A stretch of DNA of 5,195 bases from Acidimicrobiaceae bacterium (GTDB taxonomy: Bacteria > Actinomycetota > Acidimicrobiia > Acidimicrobiales > MedAcidi-G1). The notes under the pieces were generated by a model that did not search any database, was not told the DNA's origin, and was given only the letters and a program-made list of their open reading frames with translations. Below are positions 4,266 through 5,195 of the stretch, in pieces (position 1 is the stretch's first letter; each line of letters starts with the position of its first letter). Position numbers and translations under genes: made by a program. Location: NCBI GenBank assembly GCA_002727895.1, contig PBUO01000119.1:1-5195 (forward strand). The letters are read 5' to 3'.

Positions 4266-5195
4266 CGGGAGCCTCCCCCCGTCGAGGCGAAACCTTCGGG
4301 CAGCAGCGTCATCGGCACTTCCACCACCCGGGCCCGGAGCCACTCACCGAGGCTCTTGGCCTGGCCGTCCTGCCGGGTCGAGGCGGCCACGCCTTCGCCG
4401 AGCAGGCCCCGCAGCACGAAGTTGAGCGAGCGGACGGCGGGCAGCCGGTGGCGCTCAATCTCCAGGTCGGCCGCCTCGGGTAGGAGTTCCCGCAAGCGGT
4501 CCTCAGTCAGGTATCCGTCCAGCCAGGCCCAGGCGTCGTCGTCGCGTGCGAACACGCCGAGGTTGGCGTCCCCGCCCTTGTCGCCGGAGCGGGCCCCGAC
4601 CACCAGGCCCAACGGTGCGGCCATCGTCGGCCCGTCGGGCGCCGGAGCGTCCGGGCCGGGCAGGGCCTCGACCGCCGGCGTGCCCCTAGGGGCCACCGAG
4701 TCGACGACGGTGCGGCTCGGGCCGTTCGGCCCGTCGAGGACCACCACGTGCTGGGGGACCACCTCGGCGGGGACCAGGCCGGCTCGGTGGACGCCGAACG
4801 GCTTGGCTCCACCGGTGCTGATCCCGAAGAAGCCGGGGATGGTGGCCAATGCCATCTCGGTCATGGCGTTGAAGATGGGTCGGCCGACCTTGCGTTCGTC
4901 GGCGTCCTTCAGCGTCAGGCACCACAGGGCGACCGCCTCCTCGTTGGAGGCCGGGTCGACCTTGTCGGTCCGCACCACCCGGGAGGTGACCGAGGCGAAG
5001 TCGGCGGGCTCGTGCGGGCACGACGTCCAGAAGGCCTCCTCGGCCAGCGCAGCCTTGGACTCCACGTCGAGGCCGGTCAGGGCGATCCGCAAGTCGCAAC
5101 GGTGCCCACCCATCTCGTTCATCGACACCTTCAGCGTCGGCGGGGGTGGCTCGCCCTGTGTGCCGTGGATCCGCACCCGGTCGGGGCCCACCTGG
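4262..5195 (-). CDS. Acyclic terpene utilisation AtuA-family protein (DUF1446), C-terminal part (5' end outside window)
   Basis: At least 311 residues are visible, against about 550-600 for full-length members, so the window holds roughly the C-terminal half; a GTG at 5191 is internal. Counting from that codon, RVRIHGTQGEPPPPTLKVSM and GGHRCDLRIALTGLDVESKA (6-47), RVVRTDKVDPASNEEAVALW (71-90) and the stretch to PGFFGI belong to the end of the DUF1446 domain. A Pro/Ala linker (about 168-192) follows. Then comes the small AtuA-like ferredoxin-fold domain: GLVVGARSGDKGGDANLGVF (195-214), RLRELLPEA, LPAVRSLNFVLRGLLGEGVA and AKSLGEWLRARVVEVP. AtuA is essential for citronellol/geraniol catabolism in Pseudomonas, but its reaction is unknown. 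Here it is first among the visible genes of a coupled operon with TetR, an MDMPI-like protein and a crotonase. That suggests degradation of a branched or isoprenoid acyl-CoA; the exact substrate cannot be read from the sequence. Confidence 0.9.
   Translation of the reverse strand, partial: QVGPDRVRIHGTQGEPPPPTLKVSMNEMGGHRCDLRIALTGLDVESKAALAEEAFWTSCPHEPADFASVTSRVVRTDKVDPASNEEAVALWCLTLKDADERKVGRPIFNAMTEMALATIPGFFGISTGGAKPFGVHRAGLVPAEVVPQHVVVLDGPNGPSRTVVDSVAPRGTPAVEALPGPDAPAPDGPTMAAPLGLVVGARSGDKGGDANLGVFARDDDAWAWLDGYLTEDRLRELLPEAADLEIERHRLPAVRSLNFVLRGLLGEGVAASTRQDGQAKSLGEWLRARVVEVPMTLLPEGFASTGGGSR

Overview
The window is high-GC DNA with strong G/C preference at third codon positions, dense overlapping genes and GTG/ATG starts. 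The gene content fits a high-GC actinobacterium, most likely an Acidimicrobiia-type member of Actinomycetota: an AtuA/DUF1446 protein next to a TIGR03084-type mycothiol-isomerase-like protein, a secreted SGNH protein with a GNAxTPCM-like block, and an Fpg glycosylase ending in a CPRDG...CPEHQ finger. The lineage is inferred from family content, not from a marker gene.

Left part, + strand (1-1009). The window opens inside the last ~47 codons of an Fpg/Nei-type DNA glycosylase (stop at 144-146), visible only through its zinc-finger-like C-terminus. Next come a promoter-like -10 box and a 7-bp inverted repeat, then a two-gene unit: a 102-residue bitopic membrane protein coupled by an ATGA overlap to a 76-residue soluble acidic protein. 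Then follows a complete tRNA-Gly(GCC) with encoded CCA and a strong 14-bp hairpin terminator.

Middle, + strand (1010-2017). One gene encodes a 335-residue predicted lipoprotein: lipobox LTAC, a long Ser/Thr/Pro linker built partly from a 9-bp tandem repeat, and an SGNH-like hydrolase/acyltransferase domain outside the membrane. It converges with the right-hand operon across an 18-bp gap.

Right part, - strand (2036-5195). Four genes read leftward with no spacing at all: an AtuA/DUF1446 protein (N-terminus outside the window), a TetR regulator, an MDMPI/DinB-fold metal protein of the TIGR03084 type, and a crotonase-fold enoyl-CoA hydratase of the LiuC/AtuE type. Every junction is a stop/start overlap (ATGA or TGATG), so this is one translationally coupled operon. 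AtuA and AtuE/LiuC family members are known from acyclic-terpene and leucine/isovalerate catabolism. By inference the operon handles a branched or isoprenoid acyl-CoA, with the TetR protein sensing the substrate or a CoA intermediate. The hydratase lacks both classical catalytic glutamates, and the MDMPI-like protein keeps its metal ligands, so the pathway may not be a copy of the known one. This operon is the best candidate for something undescribed in the window.
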